Assembly: GCA_963747535.1 (NCBI GenBank)
Contig: CAVVFX010000003.1
Span: forward strand, 483,945-547,944
Origin: CAVVFX01 sp963747535
Lineage (GTDB): Bacteria > Acidobacteriota > Terriglobia > Bryobacterales > Bryobacteraceae
Reading direction: 5' to 3'
Length of the DNA stretch: 64,000 nt
Shown: piece by piece, positions 15,736-23,891 of the stretch
Layout of the letters: every line of letters begins with the position of its first letter
How positions within the stretch are numbered: the first letter of the stretch is position 1
Program-made: the position numbers and the translations under genes
The notes under the pieces: generated by a model
Databases searched by the model: none
Seen by the model: the letters and a program-made list of their open reading frames with translations, nothing else
What the model was told of the DNA's origin: nothing

Positions 15736-16463
15736 GTAAGTATGTACGGATTCGGGTGCGGCTCCGAAGCTGGATCGTCCCAGTCGAAACGGTACCCGCT
15801 GCCGCGAATCGTCTTGATATGTTTTGGCCGGCGAGGATCGTCCTCCAGTTTGTGGCGGAGCCAGCCCACGTGTACGTCGATGGTCCGCGACGAGACCGCC
15901 GCATCGTATTCCCAGACTTTTCTCAATAGCTCTTTCCGGGAAACGACCCGGTTACGGTGACCCACCAGGTACTGCATCAACTGCAGTTCTTTGCTCGACA
16001 GGCTCACCTCGCGGCCTCCTTTCCTCACGTCGGCGAGTCCGAAATCTATCTCCACATCGTCGAACCGGATTCTTCTCAGCAGACGGCAAGAGGCCTTTGG
16101 AACGCGGCGCAGCAAAGCTTCCACCCGTGCCAGGAGTTCGTTCGGGTCGCAGGACCAGTGCACGCAATCATCCGCCCCGAGCCGCAGCGCCGTGACGCGA
16201 TCCTCCGCGCGCGTCCGGGAACTCAGCATCAGGAGAGAGGTATCCACGCCTGCCTGGCGCAGGTCGCCGCAGACACTCAATCCCGATCGTTGCGGAGGAG
16301 TCGTACCGAGAATGATCAAATCGAATTCGCCCGTCGTCGCGCTGGCAAACCCGCTCTCTCCGTCGGTTGCAATGTCGACTGCAAAACCTTCGGTCTCCAG
16401 CAAACCGGACAGACTCTTAGCCAGTACCGTATCGGCCTCGACCAGAAGGATTCGAGCCTTCAT
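15720..16463 (-). CDS. OmpR-family response regulator with degenerate receiver
   Basis: A 247-residue receiver plus winged-helix DNA-binding protein. The effector domain is intact (SLSSKELQLMQYLVGHRNRVVSRKELLRKVWEY, RTIDVHVGWLRHKLEDDP, TIRGSGYRF). In the receiver the phosphoacceptor Asp is replaced by Gly: FDLIILG, Gly53, where the family has LLD. The conserved Lys of the TKPF motif is replaced by Trp (VHWSC, Trp103). Such proteins cannot be controlled by normal aspartyl phosphorylation and usually act constitutively or respond to ligands or dimerisation. The stop codon comes from a dispersed repeat, so the C-terminal tail may have been changed by its insertion. No histidine kinase is nearby. 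Confidence 0.88.
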   Translation of the reverse strand: MKARILLVEADTVLAKSLSGLLETEGFAVDIATDGESGFASATTGEFDLIILGTTPPQRSGLSVCGDLRQAGVDTSLLMLSSRTRAEDRVTALRLGADDCVHWSCDPNELLARVEALLRRVPKASCRLLRRIRFDDVEIDFGLADVRKGGREVSLSSKELQLMQYLVGHRNRVVSRKELLRKVWEYDAAVSSRTIDVHVGWLRHKLEDDPRRPKHIKTIRGSGYRFDWDDPASEPHPNPYILTLGHE

Positions 16464-16576
16464 CGAGTGACACTTCTCATACCTTCCCCGACAGGAAACG
16501 ACTCACGCGGGTTTACTCCCAGCCGATGTCTTTACCTTCTTAACGCTCCGCTACGCCTGAACTACACTGGACTAAC

Positions 16577-17014
16577 ATGGCAAGTAACCGGCAATATCCC
16601 GACCGCCCCATCCTGGGAGTGGGCGCGCTGATTTTTCGGGATGACTGCATCTTGCTGGTCGAGCGCGGTAAGGAGCCGTTGAAGGGTTACTGGTCCCTGC
16701 CAGGTGGCGTGGTCGAAGCCGGCGAGACGCTGGAGCAGGCCATCCGCCGCGAAGTCCGCGAAGAAACCAACCTGGAAGTTGAGATCGTCCGGACGCTGGA
16801 GATCTTTGAGCGGATCATGCGCGACGCGGATGGACGGCCCGAGTATCATTACGTGCTCATCGATTACCTCTGTCGCTCAGCAAGTGGAGATCCCAAGCCG
16901 GCAGACGATGCAGCGAAAGTCGAATGGGTACGCCGCGATGAACTCCCCGGTTACCACATCACCGAAGGAACCGAGCCGGTAATCCAAAAAGGCTTCGAAG
17001 CCATCCAAGAGTAG
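16577..17014 (+). CDS. Nudix hydrolase
   Basis: A 145-residue pyrophosphohydrolase of the MutT/ADP-ribose type. The Nudix box is complete, GGVVEAGETLEQAIRREVREE (about residues 42-62, with the REVREE metal-binding helix). The N-terminal VGALIFRDDCILLVERGKEP and the WSLPGG motif are typical. Substrate (oxidised nucleotides, ADP-ribose or NDP-sugars) cannot be decided. It is transcribed divergently from the response regulator, about 110 bases apart. Confidence 0.92.
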   Translation: MASNRQYPDRPILGVGALIFRDDCILLVERGKEPLKGYWSLPGGVVEAGETLEQAIRREVREETNLEVEIVRTLEIFERIMRDADGRPEYHYVLIDYLCRSASGDPKPADDAAKVEWVRRDELPGYHITEGTEPVIQKGFEAIQE

Positions 17015-17019
17015 CCTTT

Positions 17020-17054
17020 ATTCGTGTTTATCCGTGTTCATTCGTGGCCCAATG
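17020..17054. repeat. CACGAATG-family dispersed repeat
   Basis: ATTCGTGTTTATCCGTGTTCATTCGTGGCCCAATG-type sequence directly after the Nudix stop codon. The segment TGTTCATTCGTGGCCCAATG is identical to 15718-15737. Copies tend to sit within a few dozen bases of gene 3' ends in this window. Confidence 0.8.
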
Positions 17055-17090
17055 TTTTGACTCTGACTGGCTGCTGCGAAAATAGATCTT

Positions 17091-19517
17091 GTGAAGTCAA
17101 CAAGCGCGGGAACTCTGGAGTTCTACCGGCTGCGCGACCTGGTGGGCCGCTATGTCTCGAGCCCGCTGGGACGCGGAGAACTGGAAAAAGTAGAGCCGCA
17201 CTCGGATCGTGCCGCACTCGAAGCCGATCTCGCCGAGACTGCTGAAGGCATCGGTTATTTGCGCTCGGCTGCCAGGCCACAGGCAGCCCAGCGCGGCGCG
17301 GCGATCCGTCTGGACTTCAACGGGATTCCGGAACTGGCCGGCTCCGTCAACAAGCTCCGCATTGAAGGCGCATCCCTCGACCCCAAGGAAATGTTCGACG
17401 TTTTCGCGTTCCTGGACCGCTCCGCCGATGCGCGGTCCGTCCTCAATGCAGTAGCGGAGCGCTTCCCTCGACTCGGTGCGCGAGGCGCCCAGATCGGGGA
17501 ATTTCGCAATCTTCTGCGGGACCTGGAGGGCAAGATCAATCCCGACGGCAGCGTCGCGGACTCCGCCAGCGTGGCACTCCATCGCATCCGGCGCGACATT
17601 GAACGGCAGAAGAAGCACATCCAGGATTCTCTCGAACGCTTCCTCAAGGCGCATCAGGAAGAAGGCGTGCTGCAGGAAGAGTTCATCACCATACGGAGCG
17701 AGCGCTTTGTGGTCCCGGTGATTGCCGGACAACACAAGAAACTCAAAGGCGTAGTGCACGGCGCGAGTTCCAGTGGCCACACGCTTTTCGTGGAGCCGCT
17801 CGAGACCATCGACTTGAACAACGATCTGGTCCGCCTCACCGAAGAGGAGATGCGCGAAGTCCATCGCATTCTGCGCGAGATGACCGAGCGGTTGCGAGGC
17901 TATGCAGGAGCCATCCGCACCACTCTTGACGTGATGAGCCGCCTCGAACTGGTCTTCGCCAAGGCGAAATTCGCCATCGATTTCGACTGCTCGATCCCGC
18001 GCTTCAGTCCCGAAGCCGAGCGGACCTTGAGAGTGAAAGACGCCCGTCATCCGCTTTTGCAGGATGTGCTGCGGCAACGCGGCCTGCGCGTAGTCCCGTT
18101 TTCGCTGCAACTCGATGCGAACTGCCGTACGCTGCTGATCAGCGGCCCCAATACCGGGGGCAAGACCGTCACCCTGAAGACGCTCGGGCTCATCGCGCTC
18201 ATGGCGCAGGCTGGTCTTCCAGTCCCTTGCGCAGAGGCGGAATTGCCGGTATTCGAGCAGATCCTCGCCGATATCGGCGACCAGCAATCGATCGAGGCTA
18301 ACCTCAGCACCTTCTCCGCCCACATGGGCCACATCCGCGAGATGGCGCTCGACGTCACGCCGGATTCGCTGGTGCTCATGGACGAACTGGGCTCCGCTAC
18401 CGATCCCGAAGAAGGCGGCGCGCTGGGCGTCGCGATCATCGAGCACTTCCGCGCGTCCGGCGCATTCACCCTGGCTTCGACGCATCTGCTCGCGCTCAAG
18501 ATCTACGGGTCCAACACAGTAGGCGTGCTGAATGCCTCGATGGGTTTCGATGAGGAGACGCTCGAGCCGACGTACGAGCTGCAGACCGGACTTCCAGGCA
18601 AGTCTGCAGGTCTCGATATCGCGGCCAGGCTGGGGATGCCCGACGACATTATGCGGCGCGCCCGTGCGTCCCTGAGCGATCGCGAGCGGGACCTGACGCG
18701 CTTCATCGCCGAACTGCACGACCGTCTCGACCAGGTCTGTGAGCAGCAAGGCAAGCTTGAGAAGGAGCGCACCGCGCTGGCCATTCGCGAGAAGCAGATC
18801 GCCGACGAGTGGGCCAGGCGTGAGTCCGAGAAACTCAAAGAATTGGAGCGGCGCTGCGACGCTCTCATCGCACGCTTCGAGGGTGAAGCACGCGAGACCC
18901 TTGCCAAATTGCAAGAGGGCGGAGGCCAGCGTAAGGCCGCGGACCAGGCCGACCGGCGGGTCGCGAAGCTAAAGCGCGAACTCGCCGAGCACTTCGACGC
19001 GACCGTGCTCGAGACCGATGACGACGCGCGCCAAGGCGAATTGAAATCCAAGCGGCCCAAGGTGGAAGAAGGGTCGCGAGTGCGCCTCAAAAACATCCGC
19101 GAGCCGGCGCGCGTGAAGCGCATCCTGTCGGACGGGCGCATCGAAGTCGAGGCCGGCTTCATGCGCATGCAGGTGGGATTAGACGATGTCCTTGAAGTCC
19201 TGCCCGATGCCGTGGGGCCCTCCAAGCTGCCCAAGAACGTTAGCTACCGGGCCGCGCCGGAGTTGAATCCGCTGCATCAGGAGATCAACATCATCGGCCA
19301 GCGTGCGGAAGAGGCGCGTGACCTGGTGGAGCAGTTTCTCGACCGCGCGGTAATGGCGACCGCGGCCAGAGTGCGGATCGTGCATGGCCACGGCATGGGC
19401 ATTTTGAAAAAGGTAGTCTGGGAACTCTTGAAAAGCAGCCCCCACGTCGAAAAATTCTATCCGGCCGAACAGTTCGAAGGCGGAGCGGGGGCGACCATCG
19501 TAGAGCTGAAGGATTAG
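17091..19517 (+). CDS. mutS2: Endonuclease MutS2
   Basis: An 808-residue MutS2 protein of standard length. The MutS lever/clamp region is followed by the ATPase domain with Walker A GPNTGGKT (about residue 352), Walker B LVLMDELGSATDPEEGG and a STHLLALK sensor. A long coiled coil (about residues 520-640) and a C-terminal Smr nuclease domain (ELNPLHQEINIIGQRAEEA, VRIVHGHGMGILKK) follow. In the Smr domain the usual LDL(H/R) is replaced by INIIGQR; the GHG motif is kept. MutS2 counters recombination and, in Firmicutes, rescues collided ribosomes. The start is GTG at 17091. It converges with the next gene, overlapping it by 4 bases at the 3' ends. Confidence 0.95.
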   Translation: MKSTSAGTLEFYRLRDLVGRYVSSPLGRGELEKVEPHSDRAALEADLAETAEGIGYLRSAARPQAAQRGAAIRLDFNGIPELAGSVNKLRIEGASLDPKEMFDVFAFLDRSADARSVLNAVAERFPRLGARGAQIGEFRNLLRDLEGKINPDGSVADSASVALHRIRRDIERQKKHIQDSLERFLKAHQEEGVLQEEFITIRSERFVVPVIAGQHKKLKGVVHGASSSGHTLFVEPLETIDLNNDLVRLTEEEMREVHRILREMTERLRGYAGAIRTTLDVMSRLELVFAKAKFAIDFDCSIPRFSPEAERTLRVKDARHPLLQDVLRQRGLRVVPFSLQLDANCRTLLISGPNTGGKTVTLKTLGLIALMAQAGLPVPCAEAELPVFEQILADIGDQQSIEANLSTFSAHMGHIREMALDVTPDSLVLMDELGSATDPEEGGALGVAIIEHFRASGAFTLASTHLLALKIYGSNTVGVLNASMGFDEETLEPTYELQTGLPGKSAGLDIAARLGMPDDIMRRARASLSDRERDLTRFIAELHDRLDQVCEQQGKLEKERTALAIREKQIADEWARRESEKLKELERRCDALIARFEGEARETLAKLQEGGGQRKAADQADRRVAKLKRELAEHFDATVLETDDDARQGELKSKRPKVEEGSRVRLKNIREPARVKRILSDGRIEVEAGFMRMQVGLDDVLEVLPDAVGPSKLPKNVSYRAAPELNPLHQEINIIGQRAEEARDLVEQFLDRAVMATAARVRIVHGHGMGILKKVVWELLKSSPHVEKFYPAEQFEGGAGATIVELKD

Positions 19518-21136
19518 TGATAAGGATCCAGCCACGTCGGATTGATATCCGGCTGAAACTTCCAGATCTTGCGATCCTCGTAGTATTCGACGAGAGCAGC
19601 GTTCTCCACGCTGCCGAGGTCGTGCGCCCAGATCACATCCTGAGAATCAATATCAGCGCTGTTGTAGACCCATTCCTCGTGGGGACTCTGGCTGCCGGTA
19701 TAGTGCACCAGAATCACGTGCTTGCCGCCTTGATCGCTCAGCGATTTCGCAACCTCGGCGCGTTGCGCATTCGCCGGTTGTGGTAGCGGCGACTGGCGCA
19801 CGATGATGAGCCCCTGCGAAGCCACAGCTGCACCAACGACCACTGCCGGAAGCGCACGTGAAAGAAATCGTCCGACGGGCTGCCCCCCGGGCTTCCACTG
19901 TCGTAGATGCCGCAACGCCTGCACCGCGACGACAAACAGCGCTGCCGTCGCCGGGCCGGCATAATGCTCGTAGTAGCAGACCTCGATCATCGATCCGGCG
20001 ATCGCGGCCAGAACGCACATCAACGGTAGACGAATTCGGCGGTCGCGCCATAGATCAAACGCAAATCCCAAGATCAGCACGCCTGGCAGCATGCTTCCCA
20101 GAACGGTAGAGGCGACCTTTTTCCAGTCCTCCAGTCGAATCGGGACCAGTTGCCAGGTTCGCGCCTTCTCCCACTGCACGCGTTCCCAGTTCTGGTGCAG
20201 ATCGTAAATCACGGGCGTACGATAAACTTTGGTCGCCTGCAGCGGCGAAACGTTGAACAGCGGAATGTAAACGTATTGTCGCGCATACTCCGTGAACGGC
20301 ATCTGCAGCGCGCTTCCGGTCACCGTCCGGTTATAGTATCCGGTTACGGCGAAAGCGGGAATCAGGACTGCGGCGATCAGAGCCACGGCTCCCCAGCGCG
20401 GCCGCGACAGCAGAAACGCAATCGCCACGGGAATACTGAACACCAGGCCTTCATACGGCCGCGTGTTCGCGAGGATCGCGATTCCGATTCCCATCGCGAG
20501 CGCATTCCCCACCTGGTTTCGCTTCACCACCCGCGCATATCCGCCCAGTAACAGGGCACCGCCTGTGGCCGCCACCGCGCCGCCCCAGTAGCTGTTCATC
20601 CAGTAACTGTTGATCGAGAGCGGTAGCGCCAGCAGACCGCCCAGCAGGGCCCAGCCGGGAGGCAGCCAACCTTGCATCGCCCAAACCAGCGCCGCCGCCA
20701 TCGCGCCGCAACTCAGCCAGACGCCGAACCATGGATCGCCGAGGCACGCTTCGCCCGTCGCCATCACCAGCGACTGCGCCGGCGGATACTTCGACGCATA
20801 CGTGGGATGCTGCAGCACGTATGCGCTTTCGAAGAACGGCCACAGCTTATGAGTCGGGTTCGTTAGTCGTCCGTGCGCAAAAGTATCGGCTTGCAGGAGG
20901 TAACTGAACTCGTCGTAGATGACCGGCTTCGGAATCGGCCATACCGGCAACAGCGCGCCCCTCACCAGTAACACCAGCAAGCCCGCAGACACCCAGGTTA
21001 CGGTGCGATGACGCGCTACGCTCCCGGCGAGTGCTTCCAGCCTGCGGGAGAACGATTCCCCGGTTAGCGGGCGGAAAACCGCCGTCAGGCCCGCCGCGAC
21101 CCACACCAGGAATTTTGCTCCGAGCGCAAAACTCAC
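19514..21136 (-). CDS. Polytopic membrane protein, glycosyltransferase-39-like
   Basis: A 540-residue integral membrane protein with about 10-12 transmembrane helices and a C-terminal soluble tail (from about residue 455). After the second helix it has PKPVIYDEFSYLLQADTFAHGRLTNP. This position and pattern (Asp-Glu after the first long helix, then an ADTFA helix) recall ArnT/PMT-type membrane glycosyltransferases that use polyprenyl-phosphate sugars, where an acidic residue in the first periplasmic loop is catalytic. This is a fold-level similarity only. The gene diverges from the ion-channel gene with 12 bases between starts, so the promoters must overlap coding sequence. Confidence 0.65.
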   Translation of the reverse strand: MSFALGAKFLVWVAAGLTAVFRPLTGESFSRRLEALAGSVARHRTVTWVSAGLLVLLVRGALLPVWPIPKPVIYDEFSYLLQADTFAHGRLTNPTHKLWPFFESAYVLQHPTYASKYPPAQSLVMATGEACLGDPWFGVWLSCGAMAAALVWAMQGWLPPGWALLGGLLALPLSINSYWMNSYWGGAVAATGGALLLGGYARVVKRNQVGNALAMGIGIAILANTRPYEGLVFSIPVAIAFLLSRPRWGAVALIAAVLIPAFAVTGYYNRTVTGSALQMPFTEYARQYVYIPLFNVSPLQATKVYRTPVIYDLHQNWERVQWEKARTWQLVPIRLEDWKKVASTVLGSMLPGVLILGFAFDLWRDRRIRLPLMCVLAAIAGSMIEVCYYEHYAGPATAALFVVAVQALRHLRQWKPGGQPVGRFLSRALPAVVVGAAVASQGLIIVRQSPLPQPANAQRAEVAKSLSDQGGKHVILVHYTGSQSPHEEWVYNSADIDSQDVIWAHDLGSVENAALVEYYEDRKIWKFQPDINPTWLDPYH

Positions 21137-21148
21137 GATACTAGCTCT

Positions 21149-22246
21149 ATGCGCATAACGATCGGAATTTTGGGTCTGGCTCTGATACTCGTCATTCTGT
21201 GGGAAGCTTTCGAGACTATCATTCTGCCACGACGCGTCAGCCGGCGCTTCCGGCTCACGCGCCTTTTCTATATCAGTATCTGGAAGCCCTGGGCCATAGT
21301 GGCCCGTGCGGTGAAAAGTCGCAAGCGGCGCGAGACCCTGCTGGCATACTTCGGGCCCCTGTCATTGCTTTTGCTCATGGTCTTCTGGGGCCTCGGCCTG
21401 ATGTTCGGCTTCGCCATCCTGCAATGGTCCGCGGGATCGGTGCTGGCGGCGCAGGATGGAAGAGCGTCCGATATCTGGACCGATCTCTACATGAGCGCCA
21501 CCACCTTCTTCACGCTCGGACTGGGCGACGTCATTCCGAAGTCGGTATTCGCCCGCGCGATCACCGCCATCGAATGCGGCACCGGCTTCGGTTTCCTGGC
21601 GGCGCTGATTGGCTATCTCCCGACCACCTATCAGGCCTTCTCGCGGCGCGAAGCCAACATCTCCCTCCTCGACGCTCGCGCCGGATCACCTCCCACCGCG
21701 TCGGAGATCCTGAAGCGTGACGCCCAGAGCGGCGACTCCTCGACGCTCACCAAACTTCTCGCCGATTGGGAGATCTGGTCGGCAGATATCCTGGAGAGCC
21801 ACATCTCCTATCCCTTCCTGTGCTATTTCCGGTCGCAGCACGATAACCAGTCCTGGCTGAGTTCGCTGACGGCCATTCTGGATTTGTGTGCGCTAGCCAT
21901 CGTGGGAGTCGAGCGGATCCCCGCCTGGCAGGCCCGCCTCACCTTCGCCATGGCCCGTCACGCCATGGTCGACATCGCGCAAGTCTTCAGCCGGAAGCCG
22001 AAGAAGGAAATGGCCGACCGCCTTCCTCCCGAGAAGCTACAACTGCTTCGTGACGTGCTCGCAGCGGAAGGCGTGACCGTATGCAACTCGCCGACTCTCG
22101 AAAAGCGCCTGATCGAATTACGCGCCATGTATGAGCCCTACGTGGCCACGTTGTCGGAATTCCTGTTGATGGATTTGCCGGATTGGATGCCGAAGGCCGG
22201 AGCGAAGGATAGCTGGAAGACCGCGGCGGGAACGGTCAGCCATTGA
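21149..22246 (+). CDS. Two-TM potassium-channel-like protein
   Basis: A 365-residue membrane protein. A first helix (residues 1-20) and a basic loop are followed by a pore module: helix at about 68-92, pore helix and filter TTFFTLGLGDVIP (about residues 118-130), second helix FGFLAALIGYLP. The filter TLGLGD is a variant of the K-channel TVGYGD. A cytoplasmic region of about 200 residues, with PWxxxAR-like helices, follows and contains no recognised RCK domain. It is probably an ion channel; selectivity is not certain because of the altered filter. Confidence 0.8.
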   Translation: MRITIGILGLALILVILWEAFETIILPRRVSRRFRLTRLFYISIWKPWAIVARAVKSRKRRETLLAYFGPLSLLLLMVFWGLGLMFGFAILQWSAGSVLAAQDGRASDIWTDLYMSATTFFTLGLGDVIPKSVFARAITAIECGTGFGFLAALIGYLPTTYQAFSRREANISLLDARAGSPPTASEILKRDAQSGDSSTLTKLLADWEIWSADILESHISYPFLCYFRSQHDNQSWLSSLTAILDLCALAIVGVERIPAWQARLTFAMARHAMVDIAQVFSRKPKKEMADRLPPEKLQLLRDVLAAEGVTVCNSPTLEKRLIELRAMYEPYVATLSEFLLMDLPDWMPKAGAKDSWKTAAGTVSH

Positions 22247-22399
22247 TGCCGGCATTTATTGGGACCCAGGCCTCGGTGCTTAAGCAGATTGGCCTGCTGA
22301 AAGACTAGCGTAACCACTCCCTGAGGATCGCGGCTCGGAAGTCGCTGCTGAGCCGCGCGCGTTAAGCAAGCGGTTCCGTACGGCAATTTTTGCGCCCCG

Positions 22400-23035
22400 C
22401 TACGCCGCGATCAGCTTCCGCGCCAGCGCTACGGCTGAGCTGGCATTCTCGCTGAACCCGTCGGCGCCGATCTCGTCGGCGAACTGCTGCGTCACCGGAG
22501 CTCCGCCGACCATCACCTTCACCTGCCCGCGCAGTCCCGCCTTTTCGAACGCCTGGATCGTAGTCCGCATCGAGTTCATCGTTACCGTCAGCAGCGCCGA
22601 CAGCGCGACCAGACTGGCCTTCCGGGCTCTTGCCGTCTCCACGAAGACCTCCGGCGCAACGTCCGCGCCCAGGTCTATGACCTCGAACCCTCCGCCTTCC
22701 AACATCGAGGCCACCAGGTTTTTCCCGATGTCGTGCAGATCGCCTTTCACCGTGCCGATCACTACGCGTCCTACCGGCTCCACGCCCTTCTGCGCCAGCA
22801 AGGGACGCAACAGCTCCATCGACGCCTTCATGGCGCGGCCCGAAAGCAAAAGTTCCGGGACGAAATAGTCTTCGCACTCGAAGCGTTTGCCCACTTCATC
22901 CATCGCGGGTACCATGTAGCTGGTGATCAGCTCCATAGGCTCGATCCCGCTGTCCAGAGCCTCCCGCGTCACCGCCGCGGAGGTCTTGGCGTCGCCATTT
23001 AGAATCGCGTCAAATAATTTCGTGAGATCTGCCAT
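22400..23035 (-). CDS. Corrinoid (B12-binding) methyl-carrier protein
   Basis: A 211-residue protein of the MtaC/MttC/MtbC type. The N-terminal four-helix cap domain (about residues 1-85) is followed by a cobalamin-binding Rossmann domain. The latter shows GDLHDIGKN (residues 98-106, His101 being the lower axial cobalt ligand), SALLTVTM and VMVGGAPV. Length and domain order are normal. It is the third gene of a minus-strand operon behind a UroD-type and a homocysteine-methyltransferase-type gene, so it probably carries the methyl group between them. Confidence 0.93.
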   Translation of the reverse strand: MADLTKLFDAILNGDAKTSAAVTREALDSGIEPMELITSYMVPAMDEVGKRFECEDYFVPELLLSGRAMKASMELLRPLLAQKGVEPVGRVVIGTVKGDLHDIGKNLVASMLEGGGFEVIDLGADVAPEVFVETARARKASLVALSALLTVTMNSMRTTIQAFEKAGLRGQVKVMVGGAPVTQQFADEIGADGFSENASSAVALARKLIAA

Positions 23036-23045
23036 GATTGCCTCG

Positions 23046-23891
23046 TCAATCCGTCAGCGCCGCGCGCAACGCGCGAATAAACTCCGGATTCGTTCCACAA
23101 CATCCGCCGATATAACCCGCGCCTGCGTCGCGCAAAGCCCGCGCGAAGCCCGCAAACACAGCCGGACCCATACTGTATCGCGGTTCGCCGTCCACCATTT
23201 CCGGTAAACCAGCGTTCGCTTTAATCCAGATCGGCTTGCTCGTTACCGCGCGCAGACGTGCGGCAATCCCGATATACAACTCGACGCCGCATCCGCAATT
23301 CGCGCCAATAATATCTGCGCCCGCATCGGACAACCGGACCGCGGCCTGCTCCGGCGTAGCCCCGGTCATCGTCCGGTCTTTCTTCCGGCCCGCGTCATAA
23401 GCCATCGATGCCACGATCGTCAGGCCGGTCTTGCGGGCCGCCGCAATCGCGATCTCCGCCTCCGCCGGTTCCGACATCGTCTCGATCACAATGCCCTCCG
23501 CGCCCGCGGCCGCCATCGCGTTCACCTGCTCCTCGAACGCCTCGCACAAAGCGGACTCCGTGGTCTCGCCGGCCGCCAAAACCTTGCCGCTCGGTCCGAC
23601 CGAACCAAATACCTTGGCCCGTCCCGCAGCCCCCCGTTTCGAAAGCTCAACGCCCGCAGTGTTCATCTCAACCACGCGCTCAGCCAGGCCGTAACCGGCC
23701 AGCGCGATTCGGTTGGACCGGAAGGTATTCGTCAGGATGATCTGGCTTCCCGCACCCGCATAAGCCGCCCCGACCGACGCCACCAGCTCGGGACGAGACA
23801 CATTCCACTCGTCCGGACATTCCCCTGCCGCGAGACCGCGCTTCTGCAGCTCAGTTCCCCACGCACCATCCAGAATTACGACTTCATGCAT
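23046..23891 (-). CDS. Homocysteine S-methyltransferase-family protein
   Basis: A 281-residue TIM-barrel methyltransferase. Visible are DGAWGTELQKRG at the start, LTNTFRSNR, ANCGCG and the C-terminal GGCCGTNPEF (Cys264 and Cys265), giving the three zinc-binding cysteines that activate a thiol. I chose ATG 23891 because the DGAWGTEL core begins within 10 residues of it. The start overlaps the end of the preceding gene by 8 bases. With a dedicated corrinoid protein next door it may transfer methyl groups between the corrinoid and a thiol acceptor or donor. The physiological thiol could be homocysteine, but this is not shown. Confidence 0.88.
   Translation of the reverse strand: MHEVVILDGAWGTELQKRGLAAGECPDEWNVSRPELVASVGAAYAGAGSQIILTNTFRSNRIALAGYGLAERVVEMNTAGVELSKRGAAGRAKVFGSVGPSGKVLAAGETTESALCEAFEEQVNAMAAAGAEGIVIETMSEPAEAEIAIAAARKTGLTIVASMAYDAGRKKDRTMTGATPEQAAVRLSDAGADIIGANCGCGVELYIGIAARLRAVTSKPIWIKANAGLPEMVDGEPRYSMGPAVFAGFARALRDAGAGYIGGCCGTNPEFIRALRAALTD

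Noticed and set aside
17097..18914. 605-codon open frame opposite mutS2
   Set aside because: Antisense shadow of a clear MutS2 gene in high-GC sequence, with no recognisable domain.
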